From NCBI GenBank assembly GCA_036365145.1, contig JAEOAD010000040.1:12960501-13024500 (forward strand): a stretch of 64,000 bases of DNA, given 5' to 3'. Within the stretch, counting starts at the first letter, position 1; each line of letters opens with the position of its first letter. The notes under the pieces were generated by a model. The model saw nothing but the letters and a program-made list of their open reading frames with translations. It did not search any database and was not told the DNA's origin. This DNA comes from Orientallactaga sibirica (lineage: Eukaryota > Chordata > Mammalia > Rodentia > Dipodidae). Below are positions 31,079 through 42,089 of this stretch, piece by piece. A program made the translations under genes and the position numbers.

Positions 31079-31496
31079 CCTACATGTTAGGTCTTTTTCC
31101 ATTTTCAGCTTCTCAGAGAGCCTCTTGTGATCACTCTTATCCCAAGTCACCAAACCACCGCATCCTCCCCGTGAGCTGCTCCATCTTCCTTCCCTGTTTG
31201 TCCCATCCCCACGGGCCTGAACCATGAAGATAAACACTTGGAAACTTTGTGTCTTCATGTGTTGATGGTCAGCCTCCCGCCCTGCCCATCCCCCATGTTA
31301 GAAGGTGAACTCCCCGTGCGCAAGAGGCTGTCTGCCTTGTTCACTGTGGCTCCTCCAGGATCCAAAGGATCGGACCCTTAGTAGTTCATCAGCGCATGTC
31401 AGTGATGGAACCAGGACGGTCACCTCCTCTGAAAAGCCATGTGATGAGAACTAACCTTGTCACGCACAGAGGTGACAAACCAAGACATAACCTTCT
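31079..31496. other. no gene recognised
   Basis: Moderately GC-rich single-copy sequence without a supported exon. Confidence 0.35.
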
Positions 31497-32095
31497 CTCA
31501 GGTGGTCTGAATGGATGTCCCCCCCCCCCGGTAGATTCCAGAGTTTCATTCAAGCTTGTAACTTGATGTCACTGTGGGTGGATCCGAGGGTCCGGCCCTA
31601 AGGTGTGTTGGGGACGGATCTGCATTCCAGCTAAAGATATGCAGAGCGGGGCTGGAGAGATGGCTTAGCAGTTAAAGCGTTTGCCTACAAAGCCAAAGGA
31701 CCCCGGTTCGATTCCCCAGGACCCACATAAGCCAGATGCACAAGGGGGCGCATGCATCTGGAGTTCGTTTGCAGTGGCCAGAGGCCCTGGTGTGCCCACT
31801 CTCTCTCTCTGCCTCTTTCTCCCTCTCTCAACTAAATAAATACATTTTTTAAAGAAAAGATACGCAGAGTGCTTGAGCTCTGCCTGGGGGGTCCTGGAGT
31901 GTGCTCGCCTTGCTTGTGCTGCTGGTGGTTTGCTTTTCTCACTGTGCGGATCGGTGAAAGGGGGGGCAGCTTCTTCTGCTGTGATGGGAACGTCCCCTGG
32001 ATCTGTCAGCTTCAACAAATTCCTTTTTCCTCCCATAAACTGCGCCTGGTTTGGAGGTTAATAGAATCTAATACAAATTGCAGGTTAGCACTCCC
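31497..32095 (+). mobile_element. MaLR LTR (rodent MT/ORR1 style) split by a SINE
   Basis: Left part to 31648 (GGTGGTCTGAATGGATGTCC ... CAGCTAAAGATATGCAGAG). Right part from about 31858 (GATACGCAGAGTGCTTGAG ... GCTTCAACAAATTCC ... GGTTAATAGAATCTAA). Confidence 0.7.
31649..31857 (+). mobile_element. tRNA-SINE in the MaLR LTR
   Basis: TSD AAGATATGCAGAG / AAGATACGCAGAG. Confidence 0.95.
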
Positions 32096-32335
32096 ACTGC
32101 ACCTCTAAGAGGAAGCCTGCAAGAGGACAGGGGTTCAAATCAAAGTACATCTAAGAGATTGTGGGGGAGGGGCAGCACAAAGCTGCGTGCAGCCCGATGC
32201 AGCCCTGGGCCAGGCAAGGGGACTGGCCTCTAATCCACGACGCTCACCCACCTTGCGTTGCCCATCTCAAATATTCTTCTCCCACTTCTGGATTTTTCTG
32301 CAGAAGAACTATTTATTTGTTTATTTATGAGTTTA

Positions 32336-32425
32336 AAAGCCATGCAGTTGTCACTCCAGCACTTGGGAGGCCGAGACAAGAAGGTCACCTGAGCCCAGGA
32401 CACTGAGGCCAGCCTAAGCACACAG
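32336..32425 (+). mobile_element. old B1-type SINE
   Basis: CTCCAGCACTTGGGAGGCCG ... GAGGCCAGCCTAAGC; AT-rich AACTATTTATTTG precedes it. Confidence 0.65.
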
Positions 32426-32504
32426 CACGACATTACAACATTTTTCTCTTTCCTCTTCTGGATTTTTATTTTCTACTCCAAGCTTCCTATGCAGAATCAA
32501 GGGC

Positions 32505-32575
32505 CTTGGAGGCAGCTCAATGGTAGAGTACTTATCTAGCATGTACAAGGCCCAGCACCATCCACACAGAAATGG
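32505..32575 (+). mobile_element. ID-like SINE
   Basis: GGCAGCTCAATGGTAGAGTA ... CTAGCATGTACAAGGCCCAG. Confidence 0.72.
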
Positions 32576-32705
32576 GGGTCTCTGGATGATCCTTTCCTTA
32601 AAATGCAAGGATATTACATCATCTTGGGATGCAGACAACCCCTGCTGTTTTGCAACTTTCTATCTGAACCATCTTGGCTCATCCCACATAGTGTTATTAT
32701 TCTTT

Positions 32706-32826
32706 TTTCCAGCCCAGGCTGACCCGGAATTCACTCTGTAATCTCAGGGTGGCCTCGAACTCATGACTACCCTCCTCCCCTGCCTCCCAAGTGCTAGGAT
32801 TAAAGGCGTGCGCCACCACGCCCGGC
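32706..32826 (-). mobile_element. B1 SINE, 3' truncated
   Basis: Flanked by identical TTATTATTCTTTTTT words, an excellent TSD. Lacks the usual CAAGGTAGGGTCTCACTC end. Confidence 0.93.
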
Positions 32827-32865
32827 TTATTATTCTTTTTTAAAGCCATTTTCTTTTCCTTTCTC

Positions 32866-33024
32866 CTTTTTTTGTTTTTGTTTTTTTCAAGGTAGGGTCT
32901 CACTCTAGCTCAGGCTGACCTGGAATTCACTGTGTAGTCTCAGGATGACCTCGAACCCACGGTGATCCTCCTACCTCTGCCTCACGAGTGCTGGGATTAA
33001 AGGCGTGCGCCACCTTGCCGGCTT
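32866..33024 (-). mobile_element. B1 SINE
   Basis: Complete; TTCCTTTCTCCTTTTT / TTCCTCTCTCTTTTT flanks. Confidence 0.93.
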
Positions 33025-33474
33025 CCTCTCTCTTTTTATCACTTTCTTTTCTGCTAGTTTCTGGTCACACACAACACTCAGGTATTCTCTGTGCTCTTTC
33101 ATGCCTTGATGTGATAAGCTGTTTCTTTAGGGTCTATGGTGAGCACAGCGCTATGACAGGGACCCTGGCCTGTGTGTGATTAGGACCTGCAGACGTACCG
33201 GGCCACAGAAAACAATGTTACTTACCAGGGAGAGGCACCACCACCATTTCCCTCTGCCCTTCTTCCTTGCATTTGAGAGAACAAGGTCACTTTTAGATTA
33301 GTTACTGACCTTAAACTATAATGGAAAATTCCTTCCACAGAACCTCAGGGCCCTGATGTGTACCCTGCAATGCTCAGAGCACCCTTTCAAGGTGGAGGCA
33401 ATAACACAGTGATCCTGTTTCCTACCTCTGGCTGGGGTAGTCAGCAGTCAAACCTAGTCAGCTACAAGGTATGG
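33025..33474. other. no gene recognised
   Basis: Single-copy sequence with no supported exon. Confidence 0.35.
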
Positions 33475-33575
33475 TGGTACATGGCTCAAATTCCAGCATT
33501 CAGGAGGCTGAAGCAGGAGGATTATGAGTTCTGGGCAAGCCTGGGCCACATAATGAGAGGCTCTATAAAAAAAGA
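33475..33575 (+). mobile_element. old B1-type SINE
   Basis: AGCATTCAGGAGGCTGAAGC ... AAGCCTGGGCCACATAATG. Confidence 0.7.
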
Positions 33576-33587
33576 GAGAGAGCTGGG

Positions 33588-33797
33588 GAGATAGCTTAGT
33601 GGTTAAGGCACCTGCCTGCGAAGCTTAAGGACCCAGGTTCAACTCTCCAGATCCCACGGAAGCCAGACACACAGAAGTGAGGCAAGTGCAAGATCACACA
33701 TGCCCACTAGGTGGCCCTGGCATGCCAATTCTCTCTCTCTCTCCCTCTGTTTCTCTCCCTCTCTCTCTCCAATAAATAATAATAAGTATTTTTAAAA
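33588..33797 (+). mobile_element. tRNA-SINE, spacer-containing subfamily
   Basis: Spacer GTGAGGCAAGTGCAAGATCA present; the GTTTGATTTCAGTGG block is lost. Lies in the tail of the old B1. Confidence 0.92.
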
Positions 33798-33808
33798 AAG
33801 AGAGAAAG

Positions 33809-33965
33809 AGCCGGGCGTAGTGGTGCATGCCTTTTTAATCCCAGCACTCAGGAGGCAGAGGTAGGAGGATCGCTATGAGTTTGAGGATACTCTGAGACTA
33901 CATAATTAATTTCAGGTTAGTTTGGGCCACAGTGAGACCCTACCTCAAAAACCAAACAGATAGAG
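33809..33965 (+). mobile_element. B1 SINE
   Basis: Third element of the stack. AAAAAGAGAGA-type words recur before and after each member. Confidence 0.92.
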
Positions 33966-34356
33966 AAAGAGAGAGAAATAAAACGCTAACCAACTGCAGT
34001 GGCTGCTAGATGGTTAACAGTGCTCCCGCTGTGTACTGTGTGGCATCCTCCGGGTACCTTCAAAACCAGCTACGCAAGTGCTACTCACCATAGCAAAACC
34101 ATCATCCCAAATGCCCATCAGCAGTTGAATGAGTCAACAAAAGGCAGTCTATCTACACATGGAATATTATTTGGCCGTTAGAGGGACCCGTTTTGACCCA
34201 TGCCCCAACATGGATGAACCCTGGCATCTTTGTGCTGAATGAGCGAGTGAGTCACAAAGAGATGCACACTCGATGAGAGGTTATGGAGGCAGAGGACAGC
34301 CTCATTGTTTAATGGATGAGAAGCTTCTGGTTTGGCATGACGGAAACGTTATGGAG

Positions 34357-34560
34357 GGGTTGGAGAGATGGCTTAGTGGTTAAGGCACATGCCTGCCGAC
34401 CTAAGGACCCCAGTTCGATTCTCCAGATCCCACGTAAGCCAGATGCATATGGTGGTGCATGCATCTGGAGTTCGTTTGCAGTGGCTAGAGGCCCTGGCGC
34501 ACCCATTCTCTCTCTCTCTCTCTGTCTCTAATAAATAAATAAAATAAAATCTTTTAAAAA
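34357..34560 (+). mobile_element. tRNA-SINE in L1
   Basis: TSD GTTATGGAG / ATTATGGAG; otherwise near consensus. Confidence 0.94.
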
Positions 34561-34667
34561 ATTATGGAGTTGGAGAGTACTAAAGACTGTACAACAGTGG
34601 AAATGCATCTAATGTCACTAAATTATGCATTAAAAATGAGTCAAATGGTAAATTTTACATTATGTTT

Positions 34668-34871
34668 ATTTTTAAAACATACTTTATTTATTTCAGAGAG
34701 AGAAAGGAGAGAGAGAATGGGTGCACCAGGGCCTCTAGCCACTGCAAATGAACTCCAGATGCATGCGCCACCTTGTGCATCTATCTGGCTTACGTGGGTC
34801 CTGGGGAATCAAACCTGGGTCCTTTGGCTTTACAGGAAAACGCCTTAACTGCTAAGCCATCTCTCCAGCCC
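34668..34871 (-). mobile_element. tRNA-SINE in L1
   Basis: TSD ACATTATGTTTATTTT on both sides. Confidence 0.95.
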
Positions 34872-35029
34872 TACATTATGTTTATTTTGTTACAACTAAA
34901 ACAATAACACAAAAATCCTACCTGTCCATGAGCCCAGCATGTGAGCCAGGACAGCTCCTCCTCGGCCAGGCACTAAAACAGCCTGCTCACGGTGGTCGTA
35001 GGAAGTAAGAGGGCCCACCCGTAGGGCAT

Positions 35030-35232
35030 GAAGGGAAGACCAGATACACAAAGTGACACCCATGTCGGAGCTCATTTACGGTGGCAGGAGGAAGGAAACT
35101 GCCGAAGAGGCAGAGGCAGTAGGATCAGGAGTTCAAGTCCAGCCTATGCGACACATACTCTCTCTATGTGTGTCTTTCTCCCTCTCTCTTTCTTTCCTTC
35201 TTTCTCTCTCTCTCAAATAAATAAAAATTTTA
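35030..35232 (+). mobile_element. tRNA-SINE with an old B1-like segment inside
   Basis: CCAGATACACAAAGTG ... CATTTACGGTGGCAGGAGG, then GAGGCAGAGGCAGTAGGATC ... TCCAGCCTATGCG, then (TC)n and AAATAAATAAA. Confidence 0.6.
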
Positions 35233-35362
35233 AAATAATAAAAGAGTAAAGGGCAATAAACTAACAAGTCACTGGGATGTTGAAAAATTCTTTTCTATTG
35301 ATCTGTTTCTATGCCATTCCAGGTTTTAAAATTTTTTAATTGATATAACAATTGGGCATATT

Positions 35363-35706
35363 TGTGGTGGTTTGAATCAGATGCCCCAATGCATGTGTTT
35401 TGAACCGTTGGTCTTCGGCTGGTGGTAACTTGGGAGGTGGAGTCTTGCTGGAGGAAGTGGGTGCTGGAGACTGGCTTAGCAGTGGTACACCCAGCTCCCC
35501 TTGCAACAGTGTAGCTCAGACTCTCTTCCTGCTGTTTCTCCCTGCTGTGGCAAAGGTGCTGTCCAGCCTCTACTTGTGCCATGCTTTCCCCTGCCATCAT
35601 GAAGCTTTCCCTAGAGAGTATAAGCTACAATGAAACCTTTCTACCTATCAGCTCTTTTGGGTCAGTTGTTTTTTTTTCCCAGAAACACAAAGGTAACTGC
35701 AGCAAT
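35363..35706 (+). mobile_element. MaLR LTR (rodent MT/ORR1 style), nearly complete
   Basis: TGTGGTGGTTTGAATCAGAT start, GAGGTGGAGTCTTGCTGGAG, GCCATCATGAAGCTTTCC, AAGCTACAATGAAACC, and an AAAGGTAACTGCAGCA end. Confidence 0.82.
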
Positions 35707-35741
35707 ATTGATGGTATATGGAATATTTTTACTGTAATTTT

Positions 35742-35975
35742 TTAAAAATTACTTTTATTACTTTATTTGCAAGCAGAGAGAAACAAAGAGAGTGTGTGTG
35801 CACAAGGGAGGGAAAGAATGGGCAGACCAGGGCCCCTAGCCACTGCAAACAAATTCCAGATGCATGCACCACTTTGTGCATCTGGCTTTACATGGGTACT
35901 GGGGAATCAAATCTGGGTCCTTAGGCTTTGCAGGCAAGTGCCTTAATTACTAAGTCATTTCTTCACATACCCCAC
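35742..35975 (-). mobile_element. tRNA-SINE
   Basis: Diverged; ends CATTTCTTCACATACC instead of CATCTCTCCAGCCC. Confidence 0.88.
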
Positions 35976-36574
35976 CCAGAGTATTTTTAAATTAGTATGC
36001 CCTTTAGTCCTGATAAACAACAATGGCTCAGTTGAAGACAGGACTGGAACATGTAGTGCTAGCAGTGAATAGAGCTAGCGGCTTAAAAGAGCCAACCTGG
36101 GCCTCCAGGACCGTGTGTGAGAGTGCGAGGAAGGCGGCTGCCGATAGTGCTTGTTCACAGTGCCTAGACTGAGTGTGGGTGAAATTGGGAGACTGGGCAG
36201 GAGGTACGCTAGTTACTGCTCAGCAGCTATCCCTTGCGGTGTTTTTCAACTAAACTCCAAGCACAACGCAAAAATATTTAAACATAGTTCATGAAGTAAA
36301 ATCTGCTAAGATCAGGGTTGGAAAGCTTCAATTTACTCAAAAATGGAAAGGCCTGCTTTATTGCTTCTCTTATTGCAATGCTGGAGGGTGTTAGGAAATT
36401 TATACTAAACTATTCTTAGCTCTAAGACATATGTCAACACACTTATAGAAGGGCAGAGAATGCTCTGAGATCCTGACCCGAGGAAAGCTCGTGGCTCAGT
36501 TCTTTTATACAGAAATAGTATTTGGTGCAATAAAACAGAAATACCTTCTAAGGAGACACTTGTTTCCTAATTAC
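35976..36574. other. single-copy stretch, no gene
   Basis: About 600 bp without transposon signature or a long frame. Confidence 0.4.
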
Positions 36575-36577
36575 CTT

Positions 36578-36804
36578 TTTTATTTTATTTATTTTTTTTG
36601 AGTCAGTGTCTCACTCTAGCCTGGAATTCATTTTCTTTCTGTTTTTTTTTTTTTAATTTTTGTTTTTCAAGGTAGGGTTTCACTCTAACTCAGGCTGACC
36701 TGGAATTCACTACGTAGTCTCAGGGTGGCCTTGAACTCACAGCAATCCTCCTACCTCTGTCTCCCCAGTGCTTGGATTAAAGGTGTGTGCCACCACGACC
36801 AGCC
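36578..36804 (-). mobile_element. B1 inserted in the tail of a truncated B1
   Basis: A short B1 tail piece (CAGTGTCTCACTCTAGCC) at 36590-36632, then a complete B1 at 36645-36804. TTCCTAATTACCTTTTT flanks the whole composite. Confidence 0.9.
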
Positions 36805-36911
36805 TTCCTAATTACCTTTTTAAAGGTACTGGTGCTCTCTCTAACCAATCAAACATAGACACTAAAGACTAGATATAAAAATAAAGACACACAGGGTCCA
36901 GAAACTACACT

Positions 36912-36984
36912 GAGCTACAGTTCAATGGTAAAGAGTTTGTCTGGTATGTGTAAAGCCCTGAGTTTAACTTCCCAACACTAAAAG

Positions 36985-36985
<1 letters not shown>
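36912..36985 (+). mobile_element. ID-like SINE
   Basis: GAGCTACAGTTCAATGGTAA ... GTCTGGTATGTGTAAAGCCC, then an A-then-GA tail. Confidence 0.75.
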
Positions 36986-37018
<33 letters not shown>

Positions 37019-37029
37019 AAAAAGTCTCT

Positions 37030-37246
37030 CTTTTTTTATTTTTATTTTTTAGAGAGAGAGAGGGAATTGGCACGTCAGGACCTCAGCTACTACAATTGAA
37101 CTCGAGATGCTTGTGCCACCTAGTGGGCATGTGTGACCTTGCACTTGCCTCACCTTTGTGTGTCTGGCTTATGTGGGATCTGGAGAGTCAAACATGGGTC
37201 CTTAGGCTTCTCAGGCAAATGCCTTAACCGCTAAGCCATCTCTCTC
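37030..37246 (-). mobile_element. tRNA-SINE, spacer-containing subfamily
   Basis: Contains CACCTAGTGGGCATGTGTGA CC...CTTGCCTCACC, the complement of the spacer block. Confidence 0.92.
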
Positions 37247-37704
37247 TGCAAAGATCCAATAACCAGAAAACTATTCTAGTAAAGCAGTTTAATGACATTT
37301 TACTAACAAAAATGAGGGTTTAACTGCATCCAAGAATAGCTTGTGTTCACTAATAAGAAAACAAACAAACAAAAAACCAATAAGCAAATAAAACCATGCA
37401 TTGCTTGACACTATCTTTGCAATACTGGGTCATAAGATGTAGCCAATTATTGGGCACTGCAAGGTACCAATACCACTCCGTGAGTGCAGAGACGTGAGCA
37501 ACAGCTCTGCCCCTGCTCAGTTCTCACCTATTTGTCAATGCTTAGTCTACAGCCCACGACCCTCAAGCATTACCATGTGGTAAGAGAACAGCTCCTTCCA
37601 TGCACGCCTCTCATCACTTACAGACACACTCCAGCAAGCCATCCATCTTCATGCCTCAGTAGAGACACGACAGACAGGCACACATGCTACTCCTAAACTC
37701 CTTT
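37247..37704. other. no gene recognised
   Basis: Single-copy sequence. The 70-codon plus-strand frame lacks motifs. Confidence 0.35.
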
Positions 37705-37858
37705 AAAAAAATTTTTTTTTTTCGAGGTAGGGTCTCACTCTGGTTCAGGCTGACCTGAAATTCACTATGTAGTCTCAGGGTGGCCTCAAACTCAAGGTGC
37801 TCCTCCTACCTCTGCCTCCCAGGTGCTGGGATTAAAGGTGTGCGCCACCTCACCCAGC
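37705..37858 (-). mobile_element. B1 SINE
   Basis: Complete. CTCCTAAACT before it reappears at about 38124, enclosing this B1, an inverted B1 half and a tRNA-SINE. Confidence 0.92.
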
Positions 37859-37867
37859 TTAATAAAA

Positions 37868-37925
37868 ATACATAGTGAATTCCAGGTTAGCCTGGGCTAC
37901 AGTGAGACCCTACCTCAAAAAAAAA
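37868..37925 (+). mobile_element. B1 3' half in inverted orientation
   Basis: ACATAGTGAATTCCAGGTTA ... CCCTACCTCAAAAA, complementary to 37711-37770. Confidence 0.88.
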
Positions 37926-38122
37926 TTATTTTTCTTTATTTATGTGAGAGAGAGAGAGAGGGAGGGAGAGAATGGGCACACCAGGGCCTCCAGCCACTAT
38001 AAACGAACTCCAGATGTGTGTGACCCCTTGTGCATCTGGCTTTCGTGGGTCCTGGGGAATCAAACCTGGGTCCTTTGGTTTGCAGACAAACACCATAACC
38101 ACTAAGCCATCTCTTCATCCCC
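37926..38122 (-). mobile_element. tRNA-SINE
   Basis: Complete; ends CATCTCTTCATCCCC, followed by the outer TSD word. Confidence 0.92.
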
Positions 38123-38177
38123 TCCTAAACTTCTTAATGACCCTCTTTCACCTGGGAAACATATTCAGGTAATAAAA

Positions 38178-38382
38178 AAAATTACATATTTTATTTAATT
38201 TGCAAGCAGAGCCAGATAAAAGAGAGAGAGAGAGAGAGAATTGGTGTGCCAAGGCCCCCAGCCCTTCAGCCTCTGCAAATGAATTATGCATGCACCACTT
38301 TGTGCTTTACGTGGGTACTGGGAACCTGGGTTGTCAGGCTTTTCAGGCGAGTGCCTTAACTGCTAAGCCATCTCTCCAGCCC
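38178..38382 (-). mobile_element. tRNA-SINE
   Basis: Several small deletions, including the CTCCAGATGCATG block. Confidence 0.9.
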
Positions 38383-38566
38383 CATGTTCTGCTTTGAACT
38401 TACTGAAATTAAAGACAAACTTACGCTTTCCGTCTTGTGCTGTTTCTTCATCTGCCACTTTAGAAAGGCAAGTTTCTGAAAATCGACATGGTGAATTTTG
38501 GCTTCTTGTATTACTACAGAATAGTCTCTTCAAGCATTGACAATTACAATCAAAAAGACAAACTTG

Positions 38567-38722
38567 AGCCAGGCGTGGTGGCACACGCCTTTAATGTCAG
38601 CACTAGGGAAGCAGAGGTAGGAGGACGGCTACGAGTGCAAGACCACCCTGAGATTACATAGTGAATTCCAGGTCAGCCTGGGCTAGAGTGAAACCCTACC
38701 TCGAGAAAAACCAAAAAAAAGT
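38567..38722 (+). mobile_element. B1 SINE
   Basis: Near-consensus; AAAGACAAACTTGAGCC before. Confidence 0.93.
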
Positions 38723-38776
38723 AAATACACCCAACTCACTCAAAACTAAAACAAAACCACTAAAAACAAGCCACCT

Positions 38777-39024
38777 TTGGGCTGAAGAGATGGCTCAGAG
38801 GCTAAAGGTGCTTGCTTGTGAAGCCTGATAGCCCAAGTTCAATTCCTCAGTACCCACATAAAGCCAGATACATGAAGTGGTGCATGTGTCTGGAGTTTGT
38901 TTGCAGCATCAAGAGGCCTTGGTGCACCTATATCACCATACTATGTCTCTGTATCTCTCTCTCAAATAAATAAATAAATAAATAAACAAATAAATAAATA
39001 AATAAATATAAAAAACAAAACAAG
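38777..39024 (+). mobile_element. tRNA-SINE, first of a triple stack
   Basis: Outer TSD AGCCACCTTTGG precedes it; matching AGCTACTTTTGG lies after the third element. Long (AAATA)n tail. Confidence 0.93.
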
Positions 39025-39168
39025 GGCTGGGCATGGTGGCGTACACCTTTAATCCCAGCACTCAGGAGGCAGAGGTAAGAGGATCGCCGAGAGTTCAAGG
39101 CTACCCTGAGACTACATAGTGAATTCCAGGTCAGCCTGAGCTACAGTGAGACCCTATCTCAAAAACGG
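39025..39168 (+). mobile_element. B1 SINE, second of a triple stack
   Basis: Head GGCTGGGCATGGTGGCGTAC in the tail of the preceding SINE. Confidence 0.93.
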
Positions 39169-39169
39169 G

Positions 39170-39385
39170 GGGGGGGCTGGAAAGATGGTTTAGCGGTTAA
39201 GGCACATGCCTGCGAAGCCAAAGGACCAAGGTTCGATTCTCCAGGTCCCATGTAAGCCAGATGCGCATGGTGGCGCATGCATCTGGAGTTCGTTTGCAGT
39301 GGCTAGAGGCCCTGGCACACCCATTCTCTCTCTGTGTATATCTCTCTCCTTCTCTCTGTCTCTAAGAAATAAAAAAAATTTTAAA
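39170..39385 (+). mobile_element. tRNA-SINE, third of a triple stack
   Basis: Follows AAAAAC plus a G-run. Near-consensus head and (TC)n tail. Confidence 0.93.
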
Positions 39386-39401
39386 GCTACTTTTGGCACA
39401 T

Positions 39402-39478
39402 GTGTGTGCTGAGGATTGAACCAAGGACCTCACACTTGCTAGACACATACTCTACCAGTGAGCTACAGCCCCAGGCCC
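39402..39478 (-). mobile_element. ID-like SINE
   Basis: GAGGATTGAACCAAGGACCT ... TCTACCAGTGAGCTACAGCC. Confidence 0.8.
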
Positions 39479-40031
39479 AGAACAAACCTCTCTTAGGAAT
39501 GCCCTTCTGCTGATTCTTCTCAACTCTTTCACACCACAAACCAAAACAGTTTAGGACCAAAAACAAAAACAAATGCTTGATTTCTTCAGCCTTTGCTCTG
39601 GATTTGAGAAGAATCACCTATGGACCAAACTCAGAGACTTCAGGCTAGACCCAGCTTATTAACGATTCTTTAAAAAAATATCATAATGACACTGTTATGA
39701 TTATAGTAACAGGCAAGAATGGTCTCCAAAGATGCATTCCACTTTTAATTAAAATAGAGCTGTCCCAGAGCTCCCACTTAATTTTAATTTATATTAAAAT
39801 ATCTCAGATGAACTCTTTGATCTATTGAACAACTGCCTAAAATCTGGCGGGTAAAATGTAAGCATCTCCCCTCTGCCACCAGGTGCAAGGCATGAGCTGA
39901 GTAAATCCTCAGGAAAGAAGTGGAACGCAATGACCAGCCCAAGTGGCATCCTATTCACCATACTGAAGAAACGGTTTTTTAAAATGCCACAATGCTATAT
40001 GTAGTCAAGCTTCTCGAAAGAGAGGTTTCTA
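39479..40031. other. single-copy stretch, no gene
   Basis: A/T-rich, no transposon recognised. Confidence 0.4.
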
Positions 40032-40300
40032 GGGCCGGAGAGATGGCTTAGTGGTTAAGGCACTTGCCTGTGAAGCCTAAGAACTCATGTTCAAATCTCC
40101 AGGTCCCACGTAAACCAGAAGCACGGTGATGCAAGTGTGAAATGTCACACATGCGCACAAGGTGGTACACGTTAATTTTCAACAGCTGAAGACCCTGGTG
40201 TGCCTATTCTCTCTCCCTCTCCACTTCCCACCGTGTGTGTGTGTGGGGGGTCTGTCTCTGTCTCTCTCTCTCTCTCAAATGAATAAATAAATAAAAAGAC
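40032..40300 (+). mobile_element. tRNA-SINE, spacer-containing subfamily
   Basis: Spacer GATGCAAGTGTGAAATGTCA and CATGCGCACAAGGTGG. A GTGTGTGTG patch has grown in the tail. Confidence 0.92.
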
Positions 40301-40582
40301 AGGGTTGTAAAAAGACTCTGCCCATGACTGAACACATTGGCGGAACTAAGGGAAACCCTAAAAACAACATCTATTCAGAAATGGATTTTAATCATTGCTG
40401 AAGAGATTGAACTGCCATTGCTTTTTACTTAATCAGACTTGGGATTTCAGATCTGGAGGCAATTCTAAACAATCCTATAGCTGCTTCTGAATCATTCAAA
40501 TCTCTTGACTACTCCATCTAGAAATAGCACTATAGCTTAATCTACTTCACTTCCTTGTCACAAGTATACTGTCTAACAACAT
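40301..40582. other. no gene recognised
   Basis: Single-copy A/T-rich sequence. Confidence 0.35.
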
Positions 40583-40817
40583 ATATTCTATTTATTTATT
40601 TTCTATTTATTTATTTATTTATTTATTTGACAGAGAAAGAGGGAGAGAGAGAGAGAGAGAGAGAGAATGGGTGCACCAGGGCCTACAGCCACTACAAACG
40701 AACTCCAGACACGTGTGCTCCCTTGTGCATCTGGCTTACATGGGTCCTGGAGAATCGAACCAGGATCCTTTGGCTTTGCAGGCAAACGCCTTAACCGCTA
40801 AGCCATCTCTCCAACCC
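40583..40817 (-). mobile_element. tRNA-SINE
   Basis: TSD TCTAACAACATATAT on both sides. Near-consensus sequence, so a comparatively recent insertion. Confidence 0.96.
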
Positions 40818-41049
40818 CTCTAACAACATATATATGTGATAAACACCGCATCGATTGCTGCTCACTGTCTCTCTCCCACTAGAATATCATCTCCATGGTG
40901 CAGGTCCTGTATCCCAGCACCTACAACAGCATGGGACACAGAGGAGGCGTCACTACCCACTAGATCTATTTACTAAACCACCGGATGGAAGTGACACTGG
41001 TCACTAAACTTCCCAACACAGAACCAGGTCCTTATTTTCTGTACTGGAA

Positions 41050-41425
41050 GGTGTAGCAGTTACGTTCTCCTTGCTGAGACTAAATACCCGACCAGAAGCA
41101 GCTTATAGAAGAGAGGAAAGGGTTCATTTCAGCTTACAGACTTGAGGGGAAGTTTCATCCCAGCGGGAAAGGAAGGCACAGTAAGACCAGACAGCAGGAT
41201 GTTGCATCTTATCACGTACATTGGGAGGGAGCAGCCACAGTGAGTTAGCTAGTTCTGGCAAGTTGGAGGTGGGGAGGGAGGCTGCACTCTAAAGTCCAAA
41301 GGCCTGCCCCCAGGGACACACCTCCGCCAGCAGAGCTCCCCAGGCTGGGGGGGTCAAGGATGAGGCTCAATCACTACCACAAGAAGCTACAGGGAGCATC
41401 TGACTTTCACACCACCACAGAAGGT
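41050..41425 (-). mobile_element. rodent LTR (MaLR/ERVL-like), minus orientation
   Basis: CTCCTTGCTGAGACTAAATA, GGGTTCATTTCAGCTTACAG, GGGGAAGTTTCATCC, CCTGCCCCCAGGGACACACC and CACTACCACAAGAAGC occur in the order of common rodent LTRs read backwards. Confidence 0.68.
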
Positions 41426-41627
41426 AACACTGCTGCCTTGTTTTGCTTCTTTGAACCCAGGACTGATGAGTACTACTGGCCAAAAAGCATAGAAAAAAAT
41501 CCTATTTATCTATGTATATAGAAATATCCCTATATATCACCATACAGCATAGTAATCATGTATCTTCTTTCCACATCCACATTATGCCTTCTAAATGGAT
41601 CACTTCATAAATGTTCAGACAGTCAGG

Positions 41628-41795
41628 ATTAATTTTCTGTTGTTGTTTTCACTGATTTGAGACAGGGTCACTCTAGCCCAGGCTGACCTGAAACTCACTG
41701 GGTAGCCCCAGCTTGGCCTTGTACTTATGGACATCCTCCTGTCTCGGTCTCCCAAGTGCCGTGATTACAGGTGCGTGCCACCTCACCTGCTTTTG
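41628..41795 (-). mobile_element. old B1-type SINE
   Basis: GAGACAGGGTCACTCTAGCC ... GTGATTACAGGTGCGTGCC. Confidence 0.75.
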
Positions 41796-42089
41796 CAAAG
41801 TAGGACAATGAGGATAACTGAAATGTCAAGAGTTCCCTGGCAAGAGCGTTGTTCCCTAATTGTCACTGGGCCATTGATAACAAACTGGTAGTCAGGTAGA
41901 ACTGTGTAAGGGCCAAAAAAAGGGACTGGTCCTGAAGTTCCATAGAGTTGACATTTTTAAGATGTTAACCGCGCAGTCATATCTGAGCTGCCCACAACTC
42001 ACAGCCCTTACCGCTTTGTCTACCAACTATCCACTATCCTCTTTGTAATAAAAAATACATGGTTGTTTGTTTGTTCGTTTGCTTGCTTT

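Larger units (their letters stand above)
34040..34905 (+). mobile_element. L1 3' end, split by two SINEs
   Basis: CACCATAGCAAAACCATCAT, CAAATGCCCATCAGCAGTTG, CATGGAATATTATTTGGCC, CCAACATGGATGAACCCTGG and GACTGTACAACAGTGG appear in the order of old mammalian L1 (L1M-type) 3' ends. Non-coding and decayed. Confidence 0.85.

Noticed and set aside
37380..37460. MER-type DNA transposon around CATGCATTGCTTGACA
   Set aside because: A faint resemblance over about 40 bases only.
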